A DNA stretch of 64,000 nt, taken from NCBI RefSeq assembly GCF_003634015.1, contig NZ_RBII01000001.1, positions 1,612,001 through 1,676,000 of the forward strand. The letters are read 5' to 3'. The translations under genes were made by a program, and so were the position numbers. Shown piece by piece: positions 7,571-16,336 of this stretch; the first letter of the stretch is position 1; each line of letters starts with the position of its first letter. The notes under the pieces are model-generated. The model worked only from the letters and a program-made list of their open reading frames with translations. It had not been told where the DNA came from and searched no databases. Source of the DNA: Litorimonas taeanensis. GTDB lineage: Bacteria; Pseudomonadota; Alphaproteobacteria; Caulobacterales; Maricaulaceae.

Positions 7571-9425
7571 TATTCAAAAAATCCTTTGTTTGACGAATGG
7601 AAGTATCAATATCTTTGAGCTGACTTGGCAGCGAGGACAGCCAGTTTTTACTTTTTGTTGTCACTGGGTTTTGGATATCTCGTGACAGTAGATTAGCTGT
7701 TTTTACCTGTGACGTCGTTTCAGGTGAACTTTCTGTCGCTGTGATATCGCCCCACCGTTTTTCAGCAAAGGCAATGGAACGCGAAAGAGTTTGCGCCTCA
7801 GTTTCACTGGCCAGATTAGCCTCGACAATACGCATCAAAGCAATATCGTTTTCAGCAATAGCGTATTGTGCAATCCGTAAGACCATCGGCTCGCTAAGGG
7901 TTTTAATTTCGCTTTCAATATCTTTCAAAGAGGTCTGCCCGTGCTTTATCGCTTCAAATAATTTTGAAGATCGCAATAGCTGATCTGTTTTCTCCGGCAT
8001 CGATGATGCTTCGGAAATAATACTAGAGTGCAATTCAGGTAAGCCGCTCTCAAAAGCGGCATATAATGCGTCATATTCAAGTGCCGGGAAATTGTCCGTC
8101 ACGGCATAAAAGTCGCGCTCACTGAGAAAGCCATTTAGTCCCTGCAACCGGACCAAATTATTGTCGCTTATAAGGCGGGCTTGGATAAGAGATCTTATTT
8201 TCTCAGCGCTCGCCTTGTACTGATCATCAGAGGGATGAAAATATTTCTTCGTAACGTTTACAGCTGCTGTAACATTATTTGAATAGACTCTGTTTTTGAC
8301 AAGTTCGAAGGCTGCAATTTGGCCATCTCTACTGCCAATGCCCTTTTCACTCATTTCCAACAAGTCAACTTCAATCGCTGTAGAACCTCTGACAGACGAC
8401 CCGCCGCTCTTTGAACCGCTAATAGACTTTAATTTTAAATCTGTAAGTTGTTGCAGCGATGAAAGACGGTACAAGCCTTCACGCTCAGCCAAGTGAGAGA
8501 ATATAGACCGCGCATAATCGGTATCCCCGTTGACTTCTAATAAAGCTTTTAAATAGAGCAACTCGTCTTCATCATAACGCTCTTCTGGCAAAGCTGTCTC
8601 GTTTTCACGGGCTTCACGTTCAAGTTTACTCCAAATCGCATTCCCTAAATTATTACGTCCGTTTTCAAAGGCCCTAATCGCCAAATGCACCTCTAAAAAA
8701 TCTTTTAGTTTTGGCGGATATTTATCCAGGCTATTGATGATGGCGCGGCGCCGTGCGCCGTCAATGTCATTAGCTAGAACCTCTGGCGTATCCAATGCGA
8801 CAAAAGGAAATATTGTATCTACGCAATTTTGGTAAGGCTTAAAAACACCCGTATATCGTGCTGTATTCGGCTCGGCTAATATCATCGCGACATGTCTGAG
8901 AAGGTTGGCTTCTTCTGAGCTATCATTGGATATGGCCGTTGCGGCCTCAATGCCTAAGCCTAAGCTAATATAAACCCGGGCGATGTGCTGAGAGTTTCCT
9001 GCTTTATTCTCTTGTGGCTCTGAGGTTTTTGCCGCGGAAAGGTCTTCATAATTAGACAAAGTCTTGAGATTAGAAAAATCTAATACCGACAAAGCCTGAC
9101 AACTACCTGATTTGACATTTAACGGTTGTGGCGTGTTTTGCCTTTCACCCGCAGGGACTGGGGTCGTCACCGCCTTGTTAGAATGCGACTTAAGAATGCC
9201 TGATTGCTTTGCACTTCCTATAACGGCGCTCAAAGAATCTGCCGCATTTGAAAGGTCATCTTCAATCGTCGAAGGTGGGTTTTTCTTATCAACATCATCT
9301 GCCAATGCAGAAGGTGAAAGCAGCCCCATTGTCCCTATTGTGCATGAAAGCAGAAAAGCCACGCTTGAAGCCTGGCATTTCAATCCTTTCAGGAACATAT
9401 TTCGGGGCGCGGCGCTCTGTATCAT
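7563..9425 (-). CDS. Secreted flagellar-locus protein, possible MotC
   Basis: A 620-residue protein with an N-terminal signal sequence (hydrophobic residues about 20-42, ALA cut before DDVDKK). The rest is a long, mainly helical, charged body with TPR-like character (about 140-520) and no transmembrane segment, so it is probably periplasmic. It starts in an ATGA overlap with the motA stop and overlaps flgF at its end. Rhizobial MotC is a periplasmic motor protein encoded near motA/fliM, and MotE is its chaperone; a MotE homologue is present at 23678. It is larger than rhizobial MotC (~430 residues). Identity is inferred from context. Confidence 0.55.
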   Translation of the reverse strand: MIQSAAPRNMFLKGLKCQASSVAFLLSCTIGTMGLLSPSALADDVDKKNPPSTIEDDLSNAADSLSAVIGSAKQSGILKSHSNKAVTTPVPAGERQNTPQPLNVKSGSCQALSVLDFSNLKTLSNYEDLSAAKTSEPQENKAGNSQHIARVYISLGLGIEAATAISNDSSEEANLLRHVAMILAEPNTARYTGVFKPYQNCVDTIFPFVALDTPEVLANDIDGARRRAIINSLDKYPPKLKDFLEVHLAIRAFENGRNNLGNAIWSKLEREARENETALPEERYDEDELLYLKALLEVNGDTDYARSIFSHLAEREGLYRLSSLQQLTDLKLKSISGSKSGGSSVRGSTAIEVDLLEMSEKGIGSRDGQIAAFELVKNRVYSNNVTAAVNVTKKYFHPSDDQYKASAEKIRSLIQARLISDNNLVRLQGLNGFLSERDFYAVTDNFPALEYDALYAAFESGLPELHSSIISEASSMPEKTDQLLRSSKLFEAIKHGQTSLKDIESEIKTLSEPMVLRIAQYAIAENDIALMRIVEANLASETEAQTLSRSIAFAEKRWGDITATESSPETTSQVKTANLLSRDIQNPVTTKSKNWLSSLPSQLKDIDTSIRQTKDFLNNG

Positions 9426-10291
9426 GCCGCCACATTCTTCAGGTCTTTTAAGGCCTGCTCCATTTCCAAGAAACTTGGCCGCTGATGTTTAGGTGCGCTC
9501 CGCCTTGCCACTTCGATACAAATTTGTGTTTCATTCTTATGAAGGCTTGAAACCAAGACTTCTCTAATCAATGCATAAAAGAAGTGTTCCTGCTCTCTGA
9601 TAGCTTTGACTTTGTTGGCCATCGGCCCCACCAAAGAATAAGCAAGGAAAACGCCGAGGAATGTCCCAACCAAAGCGCCGCCAATCATACCCCCTAAAAT
9701 TTCTGGTGGCTTATCAATAGAAGCCATTGTTTTAATAACACCCAAAACCGCCGCCACGATGCCTAGGGCTGGCAGGGCATCTGCCATATTCTGCAAAGCG
9801 TGAGCCCCATGTAGGGATTCTTCTTTCATGCCCTCTAATTGCTTATCAAGCATCTCCTCAACCTGATAAACATCATCAAAGTTCATCAACATCGAACGAA
9901 TTGTATCGCAAATCATTTCAACGAATGAGGTTGATTCTAAGATACGTGGATATTTCTGGAATAAAGCTGACTCTTCAGGGTTTTCAATATGTCCTTCAAC
10001 CTCAACTGGGTTTTCACGAGAAATACGAACCAGTTCATGCATAAGGCACAATAAATCGGTGTAATCTGATTGTTTCCATTTTGGCCCTTTGAAGACGGCC
10101 ATCAAATCTTTCCCTGTCGCTTTAATCGTGTGCATATCATTGCCACAGGCAAACGCACCTAGCGCAGCCCCGCCGATTATCATCATTTCATAAGGCAGAG
10201 AGTGGAGAATAATCTCCATTTTACCACCTGCCCAGAGATACCCCCCGAACACGCAAATCACTGTCAATATAATACCAAAAACGGAGCTCAT
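9422..10291 (-). CDS. motA: Flagellar stator protein MotA
   Basis: MotA forms the pentameric proton-conducting stator ring around MotB. The 289-residue protein has paired membrane segments at about 1-50 and 165-225. The conserved prolines and glycines are in DALPALGIVAAVLGVI and GGMIGGALVGTFLGVFLAYS. A long cytoplasmic loop holds the rotor-contacting basic/acidic patch (HELVRISRENPVEVEGHIE). motB is on the other strand 1.2 kb away rather than adjacent. motA follows fliM by 52 bases and overlaps the motC-like gene by four. Confidence 0.97.
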   Translation of the reverse strand: MSSVFGIILTVICVFGGYLWAGGKMEIILHSLPYEMMIIGGAALGAFACGNDMHTIKATGKDLMAVFKGPKWKQSDYTDLLCLMHELVRISRENPVEVEGHIENPEESALFQKYPRILESTSFVEMICDTIRSMLMNFDDVYQVEEMLDKQLEGMKEESLHGAHALQNMADALPALGIVAAVLGVIKTMASIDKPPEILGGMIGGALVGTFLGVFLAYSLVGPMANKVKAIREQEHFFYALIREVLVSSLHKNETQICIEVARRSAPKHQRPSFLEMEQALKDLKNVAA

Positions 10292-10343
10292 AGAGCGGCG
10301 ATAACGCGCATTTGTTACTTATTACTTAACTATGTACTAATTT

Positions 10344-11288
10344 TCAGTTTGACGAACGGCTTCCACGGCCTCGCCCAGGCATAGCAGCTTCGATAAAAGA
10401 AGCGTCAATATCTTCGACTAATTTTACCGCGCGGCGCGTTTTATGAATACCAAGCGCTCCCTTAGCAATACATATGCGGTCATTCTTTAATTCAGCCTCG
10501 ACTCTCAATTCCTGCAAAGAAATTCCAGGTAAAGGAATGACTTGTCCAATCGCTAATCGCGTACAATCCGCGACAGTCATTTCCCGGCTCTCAAGAATTG
10601 TCCTCAGCGGCGTATGGCTCTGATCGACATGCCGCGTCAAAACCTCTGTGTCCTCATCGAATACTATAGCCATATCTTCGTCTTCGATATCAGGACTATT
10701 TTTAAGAAGTTCTTTCAAATGGGCCAGGCGCAACAAGACGCTTAAACGCACCCGTACACATTCTGATTTAGGAGATAAGCTCGTCAAAAAGTTAAGCTCT
10801 AGCTTTACCCACTCTGAATTATCTTGGACGAGCGGTATTTGAGAAAAGTCCGTATAATCAGACCGAAATATAAATGAAGGTATATCAATTATAGTCCGTA
10901 CATCATTGATGAATCCATCCATAATCGCGATGTCGAATTCCGAAAATTCATAAGCATCCAAGTTTTCAAGATCAGACACTTCACTCGTAAATCCATATTT
11001 AGACACAATAGCGGCTAGTTTTGGGTCAAGTGATAAAACGCATTTCACATCTCTATCTGTAGGCCCGAGCGCGGTGTACATGCCTCGCTCGGGAAAGACC
11101 TTAGAAATGTCAGACGGGGTCAATTTAAAGACATTAATCATATCCGCCTTCCAGAACAAAGGCTCGATGAAAGTCTCAAGCGCGCCTAGAATTTGCTCGT
11201 GGGGGCCATTCCACACGCGTTTTACCTTTTCGACATCCAAAGATGATGTGAAAACGGCTTTATCAATTTTCTTGCGTAAAACGCTCAT
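10344..11288 (-). CDS. fliM: Divergent flagellar switch protein FliM
   Basis: FliM is the middle component of the rotor C-ring. The 314-residue protein has a central domain (about 30-225) and a clear C-terminal SpoA/FliN-like domain (about 225-295; LRTILESREMTVADCTRLAI and GQVIPLPGISLQELRVEAEL). The N-terminus is MSVLRKKIDKAVFTSS, with no LSQxEIDALL-type segment, the motif that binds CheY-phosphate in most FliM proteins. Being first in the eight-gene operon with motA supports the assignment. Divergence in the middle domain is also high. Confidence 0.85.
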   Translation of the reverse strand: MSVLRKKIDKAVFTSSLDVEKVKRVWNGPHEQILGALETFIEPLFWKADMINVFKLTPSDISKVFPERGMYTALGPTDRDVKCVLSLDPKLAAIVSKYGFTSEVSDLENLDAYEFSEFDIAIMDGFINDVRTIIDIPSFIFRSDYTDFSQIPLVQDNSEWVKLELNFLTSLSPKSECVRVRLSVLLRLAHLKELLKNSPDIEDEDMAIVFDEDTEVLTRHVDQSHTPLRTILESREMTVADCTRLAIGQVIPLPGISLQELRVEAELKNDRICIAKGALGIHKTRRAVKLVEDIDASFIEAAMPGRGRGSRSSN

Positions 11289-11466
11289 ACAGAAACTCGG
11301 TGCTATAGATTTGTAACCGCCATAGAGACATTGTCTTTCTAATGTCTTAAAATTTTTAAGACTCCATTAACCGTAATTCTTTGGCCCGTCTTTACCGTGT
11401 TTCTTTCCGGGATACTCATCATTTTACGCCACTATCTGGTATAAATTGAGAATCGGGAAAAAAGTT

Positions 11467-12285
11467 ATGAGCGATGCTCAAAGACCAATCATTATCCGCC
11501 GTAAAAAAGTCTATGCTGCAGATGGACATCATGGCGGCGCATGGAAAGTTGCCTATGCTGATTTCGTAACAGCGATGATGGCGTTCTTTCTTTTGATGTG
11601 GCTTTTAAATGCGACGACTGAGCAACAACGCAAAGGGATTGCTGATTATTTCAATCCGAATATTCCTTTGGCCGCCGTCTCAGGGGGCGGGGCAGATGCT
11701 TTAAAAGGCGATTCTCTCTATACGCAAGACACAATGGCCAAGAGCGGCTCTGGAGCCGCCGGAGAAAGCGATAGAGAGTCTGCCGATAAAAATTCGCCTG
11801 TGAAAAGTCCGGGCTTAAACGATTCCGATATTCAGCAAAAAATAGAAGCCATGAACAAAGCACTGGTTGCGGCGGATAGATCACTTTCTGAACACTTAAA
11901 GCTTAAGATGAGCCCTGAAGGCCTTGTCATTGAACTTGTGGATCAAACGGACAGCCCTTTATTTTCAAGTGGCAGTGCGAAACCTTCACCAATTTTAGAA
12001 GCTCTCGTAAGCATTGTCTCAGACGCTTTCAGTGATGTCAGCAATCAAATTAAGATCGTTGGTCATACTGATAATTATGCATTTTCTAATGGAGGGAACT
12101 ATACAAATTGGGAGCTTTCTTCTGACAGAGCCAATTCAGCTCGACGTCTTCTTGCGCGAACTGGGTTTCCCGCCACACAAATTTCAGGTGTCGAAGGGAA
12201 ATCATCGACAGAGCCCTTCTCTGACGATCCATATTCTCCAATGAACCGCCGCATTTCGATTACGATTTTAAACTCAGATATCTAA
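11467..12285 (+). CDS. motB: Flagellar stator protein MotB
   Basis: MotB anchors the stator to peptidoglycan and carries the proton-binding Asp. The ATG at 11467 follows a GGGA ribosome site and places that Asp (in YADFVTAMMAFFLLMWLL) at residue 32, the same number as in E. coli; an upstream in-frame TTG at 11446 is less likely. One membrane segment (about 29-50) is followed by a Ser/Gly-rich plug/linker and an OmpA-type peptidoglycan-binding domain (IKIVGHTDN, WELSSDRANSARRLL). It is divergent from fliM. About 272 residues. Confidence 0.96.
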   Translation: MSDAQRPIIIRRKKVYAADGHHGGAWKVAYADFVTAMMAFFLLMWLLNATTEQQRKGIADYFNPNIPLAAVSGGGADALKGDSLYTQDTMAKSGSGAAGESDRESADKNSPVKSPGLNDSDIQQKIEAMNKALVAADRSLSEHLKLKMSPEGLVIELVDQTDSPLFSSGSAKPSPILEALVSIVSDAFSDVSNQIKIVGHTDNYAFSNGGNYTNWELSSDRANSARRLLARTGFPATQISGVEGKSSTEPFSDDPYSPMNRRISITILNSDI

Positions 12286-12490
12286 CTCTTATCTAACTCA
12301 GACACCTAAATGAACTGAGCCTTTAAAATTTCGTCCCCCATATTAGGCCTTAGGGTCAAAATAGTGATTATGGACGCCTGAAAACGTTTATTTAACCTTC
12401 ACTATTGGGGCCATTTTAAAAATTACACACTTTATTAAGGATAAGAAGAGTAACCTGAGGAGCATACATTAAATTCAAGGATTGAATAAA
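12286..12490. other. flgE upstream region
   Basis: 205 bases between motB and flgE. AAGGA at 12477-12481 is the flgE ribosome site. No terminator with a T-tract and no convincing sigma-54 box was found, although a late flagellar promoter would be expected here. Confidence 0.4.
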
Positions 12491-13786
12491 ATGACTATCT
12501 CCTCCTCCCTCAATGCAGGGGTTATGGGCTTGAATGTAAATTCAACACGCCTCGCTACTATTTCCGATAACATCGCTAACTCTGCTACTTATGGCTACAA
12601 ACGTAGTGACGTAGACTTTTCAAGCCTCGTCATAGGCAGTCAGCAACAAGGCATTTATTCAGCTGGAGGCGTTCGGGCAACGTCTTTCAAAGATGTTGCC
12701 AGTTCAGGGTCTTTAATTTCAACAGGTCGATCAACGGATATCGCCATTAATGGCGACGGCATGATTCCTGTTACGAATTTCGCTGGAATTAATACTGACG
12801 CCGCTAATCGCGACTTTATGATGGTTCCGACAGGTAGCTTTTCCGCGGATGAGAATGGTTTTCTAAGGACGCAAAGCGGACTTTATCTCTTGGGATGGCC
12901 AACAGATGCGACAGGCGAAACAGGGGCACCTAGTCGTGGGAGCCAATCTGATTTGGTGCCTGTTAATGCTAACCTCGGTCAGTCTAGCGCAGAAGCCACA
13001 CGAAACATCAATCTTGGTCTAAACCTCCCCGCAAATGCAGTAGATGGCGATGACCCTTTCATTCTACCAGTTGATTACTATGACTCTCTTGGTATCGAAC
13101 AAGCCTTGAATTTGACCTTCACCAAGACGCCAGGTGTTGATAACGGATGGAGTGTCAGCGTTGTTGATACAGCCGGCGACCCCAATACACCCATTGCCAA
13201 TTTTGATGTCGTTTTCAACGGCAATGCTGGCACCGCAGATGGTGGGACATTGGCCACCATCACACCGGCTGCAGGCTCTACTTATGATGTGGCAACGGGT
13301 GAACTTAGCTTTACGGTCCAATCTGGCCCAATCGCAGCGTTTATCGGAAAACCCGGTGAAGCCACTGGATTGACGCAATTAGGCACTGATTTTTCACCTT
13401 ATGACGTGTCAGCGAACGGATCACCTGTGGGTGACTTGCAATCTGTTGAGATTAATCCGCAAGGTTTCATGGAAGCCATTTACAATACGGGTTTCCGACG
13501 GACACTTTATCAAATTCCTGTTGCGGATGTGCCGAATGCTAATGGCCTGAACGCTGTGGACAATCAAGCCTTTCAAATTTCATCAACCAGTGGTGAAGTT
13601 TACTTCTGGGACGCTGGCGAAGGCCCAACAGGATCATATGCGGGATATTCTCTTATGGAATCCAGTACCGATATCGCTTCTGAATTGACAGCGCTTATTG
13701 AAACACAGCGCGCATACTCATCGAATGCGAAGATTATTCAAACTGTCGATGAAATGCTTCAAGAAACGACAAATTTGAAACGATAA
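12491..13786 (+). CDS. flgE: Flagellar hook protein FlgE
   Basis: FlgE is the hook subunit. The ATG at 12491, nine bases after AAGGA, gives MTISSSLNAGVMGLNVNSTR; an in-frame TTG at 12482 is less likely. Features are the N-terminal rod/hook helix (NSTRLATISDNIANSATYGYKR), the DIAINGDGM motif near residue 87, a long D1-D2 middle and the C-terminal ELTALIETQRAYSSNAKIIQ helix. Its 431 residues are normal for alphaproteobacterial hooks. A stable hairpin separates it from flgK, consistent with hook protein being needed in excess. Confidence 0.97.
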   Translation: MTISSSLNAGVMGLNVNSTRLATISDNIANSATYGYKRSDVDFSSLVIGSQQQGIYSAGGVRATSFKDVASSGSLISTGRSTDIAINGDGMIPVTNFAGINTDAANRDFMMVPTGSFSADENGFLRTQSGLYLLGWPTDATGETGAPSRGSQSDLVPVNANLGQSSAEATRNINLGLNLPANAVDGDDPFILPVDYYDSLGIEQALNLTFTKTPGVDNGWSVSVVDTAGDPNTPIANFDVVFNGNAGTADGGTLATITPAAGSTYDVATGELSFTVQSGPIAAFIGKPGEATGLTQLGTDFSPYDVSANGSPVGDLQSVEINPQGFMEAIYNTGFRRTLYQIPVADVPNANGLNAVDNQAFQISSTSGEVYFWDAGEGPTGSYAGYSLMESSTDIASELTALIETQRAYSSNAKIIQTVDEMLQETTNLKR

Positions 13787-13800
13787 TTTCCTAAAAACAT

Positions 13801-13830
13801 CTTTCTCACTTCGATATTAAAGTGAGAAAG
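13801..13830 (+). terminator. Intercistronic hairpin flgE-flgK
   Basis: A perfect 11-bp stem (13801-13811 with 13820-13830) has an eight-base loop, without a following T-tract. It begins 15 bases after the flgE stop and ends 14 bases before the flgK start. It more likely stabilises the flgE message or partly attenuates than fully terminates. Confidence 0.6.
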
Positions 13831-13844
13831 AGGGATACAGAGAT

Positions 13845-15314
13845 ATGTCACTTACAAGCGCTTTATCAAATGCCAATTCAGGCCTGATTCAATCCGGAAT
13901 CAGAGCCGATGTTGCGGCATCCAATATCGCAAATGCATCCAACCCCAACTATGCAAAACGTGAAGTTGTCTCTGAAGCCAATGTGACGGCGAATGGCGGA
14001 ACTGGGGTTAGAGTTTCGGCCATTGAACGCGCGCAAGACCTCGCGGTTTCCCGATTAAAAAGAGATGCTAACGCAGCCGTGGGCCGCACTGACGTTATCG
14101 CAAATGCCTATTCTACGCTGACGAATGAAATCGGCGAACCCGGTAGTGGTTATGGCTTATTCGCCAGTCTGGAAGCTTTTGAGGCAGATTTAAAAACGCT
14201 CGAAGCCACACCAGAATCATCCGCGCTTCAAAACGCCGCCATCGCCTCAGCCAATGAAACTGTCCAACAATTTCAAGCACTTTCTCACGTTGCGCTTTCT
14301 ATGCGGGAAACTGCTGATAAAAATATCGAGACGAATGTCGATATCGTCAACAGCGCTCTCCACCGTATTCATGACATCAACAATGAAATTAATTCAGTCA
14401 ATGCCCTCTCTAGTGGTGCAGCCGCTCTTGAAGATGAACGTCAAAGCCTCATCGACACGATATCGAGTATCGTTCCTATTAAAGACATACAGCGCGACAA
14501 TGGCCGCATTGATATTACGACGGAAAGCGGCGTTTATCTCTTAGCTGGCTCTGTCAATGAAATCTCTTTTACCAGAAGCCCCGTTATCACCAGCGAAATG
14601 CGATATGGCGAAGCGGGTAGTGTGTTATCAGGCCTCTTTGTTGGGGAACAAAACATCACACCTGGTGGTGACAACCGCAATGCACTTCAAACTGGAATCC
14701 TCGCAGGAGAATTCGCAGTCCGCGATAGCGTTGCAACAGATTTTATCGATAGCCTAGATAGTCTGGCCGTTGATCTCGTCTCACGCTTTTCAGATGACAG
14801 TTTAGATCCGACAAAAGCCCCTGGCGCTCAAGGTTTATTCACGGACGCAGCATTGTTGGCTGACCCAACACAAACCAGCGGAGCAGCCTCTCGCATTAAA
14901 TTAAACAATGCCGTCAACCCTAATACGGGTGGAGAAGCCTATCGATTAAGGGATGGCATTGGCGCAACCGCAGTCGGTAACTCTGGCGATTCAACCTTAA
15001 TCACTAATATGATTGCGGCTATGACGGACGCCCAGCCAGCATCGGCCAGTTCTGGATTAAGTGGTCAGTTCAGCGTCATTGGCGCGGCGGCAGGGATTAC
15101 ATCCCTAGTTGGCGAACAGTCTCTGCGCTATGATTCAATTAATGCGAGTACCAAAGCGCGCCTTGATATTTTAAGTGACGCTGAAATCGAGGCCACTGGC
15201 GTCGATGTTGACCAAGAACTCCAGTCTTTGCTCGTTATCGAACAATCTTATTCAGCAAATGCGCGCGTCATTCAAACGATTGGCGATATGATTAATACGT
15301 TACTGAGCCTCTAG
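13845..15314 (+). CDS. flgK: Hook-filament junction protein FlgK (HAP1)
   Basis: FlgK joins hook to filament. The 489-residue protein begins MSLTSALSNANSGLIQSGIR, followed by the AASNIANASNPNYAKREV block common to rod/hook proteins. It ends with LQSLLVIEQSYSANARVIQT, the FlgK C-terminal helix. An AGAGGG ribosome site precedes it. flgL starts five bases after its stop. Confidence 0.95.
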   Translation: MSLTSALSNANSGLIQSGIRADVAASNIANASNPNYAKREVVSEANVTANGGTGVRVSAIERAQDLAVSRLKRDANAAVGRTDVIANAYSTLTNEIGEPGSGYGLFASLEAFEADLKTLEATPESSALQNAAIASANETVQQFQALSHVALSMRETADKNIETNVDIVNSALHRIHDINNEINSVNALSSGAAALEDERQSLIDTISSIVPIKDIQRDNGRIDITTESGVYLLAGSVNEISFTRSPVITSEMRYGEAGSVLSGLFVGEQNITPGGDNRNALQTGILAGEFAVRDSVATDFIDSLDSLAVDLVSRFSDDSLDPTKAPGAQGLFTDAALLADPTQTSGAASRIKLNNAVNPNTGGEAYRLRDGIGATAVGNSGDSTLITNMIAAMTDAQPASASSGLSGQFSVIGAAAGITSLVGEQSLRYDSINASTKARLDILSDAEIEATGVDVDQELQSLLVIEQSYSANARVIQTIGDMINTLLSL

Positions 15315-15319
15315 GTGAT

Positions 15320-16333
15320 ATGATGAAAACGGCCAGCTTCCCAGACTTACTCGGATATACCCGCCTCGGCCGAACAACGGCGCAAATTCGTGACCAAATT
15401 CAAACCGCTTCACAAGAGGCCGTGTCTGGTCTGCAATCAGACCTCACCAAAGCGACGAATGGGGATGTAGGTCGCGCACATTTATTACAAAAAGCACAAA
15501 GCGACATCATCCAAGCCCAAGAAGTAAATAGCTTGTCAACAGCAAGACTGGATTCGATGACGCGTTCAATCACGAACTCCAGAGAAGCCCTGTCAAATAT
15601 AGACACACGTGCGGTTATCGCCCTCAATTCAAATGCGTCAGAAGGGATCGCCCCTATCGCCGATGAAGCGGAAGATAAATTGCGCCTCATAATGGGTCAG
15701 TTCAATGTCTCCCTTGGCGAACGAAATTTATTCTCCGGCGATAAAACCGATACGCCAACTTTTGCGAGCGCAGATGTTCTGCTCGACGACCTTCGTGCGA
15801 TTATAGGCACGGCAACAAATGCGGATGATGCAATATCAGCTGTAAATGACTATTTTGACACCGCCGGCGGTGATTTCGAGACTCGTATTTATCAAGGTGG
15901 AGATAATTTTGCGCCTGCCCTTCCATTAGGAAACGGCCAAACAATTCAACTGGGTATAACTGGGCAGCATGAGGCCATCAAAGAAACGCTTAAAGGCTTA
16001 GCCATCATGGCCGTTAGTCAAGATTCATTGGCGACAACGGATACTGATGAAACCAACAAACTCTTTCAAATGGGTGCCCAGATTACGGGCAATGGCGGTT
16101 CGGCCCTTATATCACTTGAATCAGAAATCGGAGTGACTTCAGAAACACTGAAATCAGTAAGCGAGAAATATGAGAGCGAAAAAAATGCGCTTTCAATCGC
16201 CTTCCAAAACCTATTCGGTCGCGATCAATATGAAGCGGCGGCCGAACTTCAACAATTACAGGTACAATTAGAGGCGTCCTATACCATCACGGCCCGTCTC
16301 TCTAGCCTGTCTCTTACAAACTTCCTTCGGTGA
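15320..16333 (+). CDS. flgL: Hook-filament junction protein FlgL (HAP3)
   Basis: A 337-residue flagellin-like protein. The N-terminal helix includes RLGRTTAQIRDQIQTASQEA with the flagellin-like SG loop, and the C-terminus has LQQLQVQLEASYTITARLSS before LSLTNFLR, the flagellin-family ending. Position after flgK and the lack of a large variable domain identify it as FlgL rather than a second flagellin. Two adjacent ATGs (15320, 15323) are possible starts. Confidence 0.93.
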   Translation: MMKTASFPDLLGYTRLGRTTAQIRDQIQTASQEAVSGLQSDLTKATNGDVGRAHLLQKAQSDIIQAQEVNSLSTARLDSMTRSITNSREALSNIDTRAVIALNSNASEGIAPIADEAEDKLRLIMGQFNVSLGERNLFSGDKTDTPTFASADVLLDDLRAIIGTATNADDAISAVNDYFDTAGGDFETRIYQGGDNFAPALPLGNGQTIQLGITGQHEAIKETLKGLAIMAVSQDSLATTDTDETNKLFQMGAQITGNGGSALISLESEIGVTSETLKSVSEKYESEKNALSIAFQNLFGRDQYEAAAELQQLQVQLEASYTITARLSSLSLTNFLR

Positions 16334-16336
16334 ATT

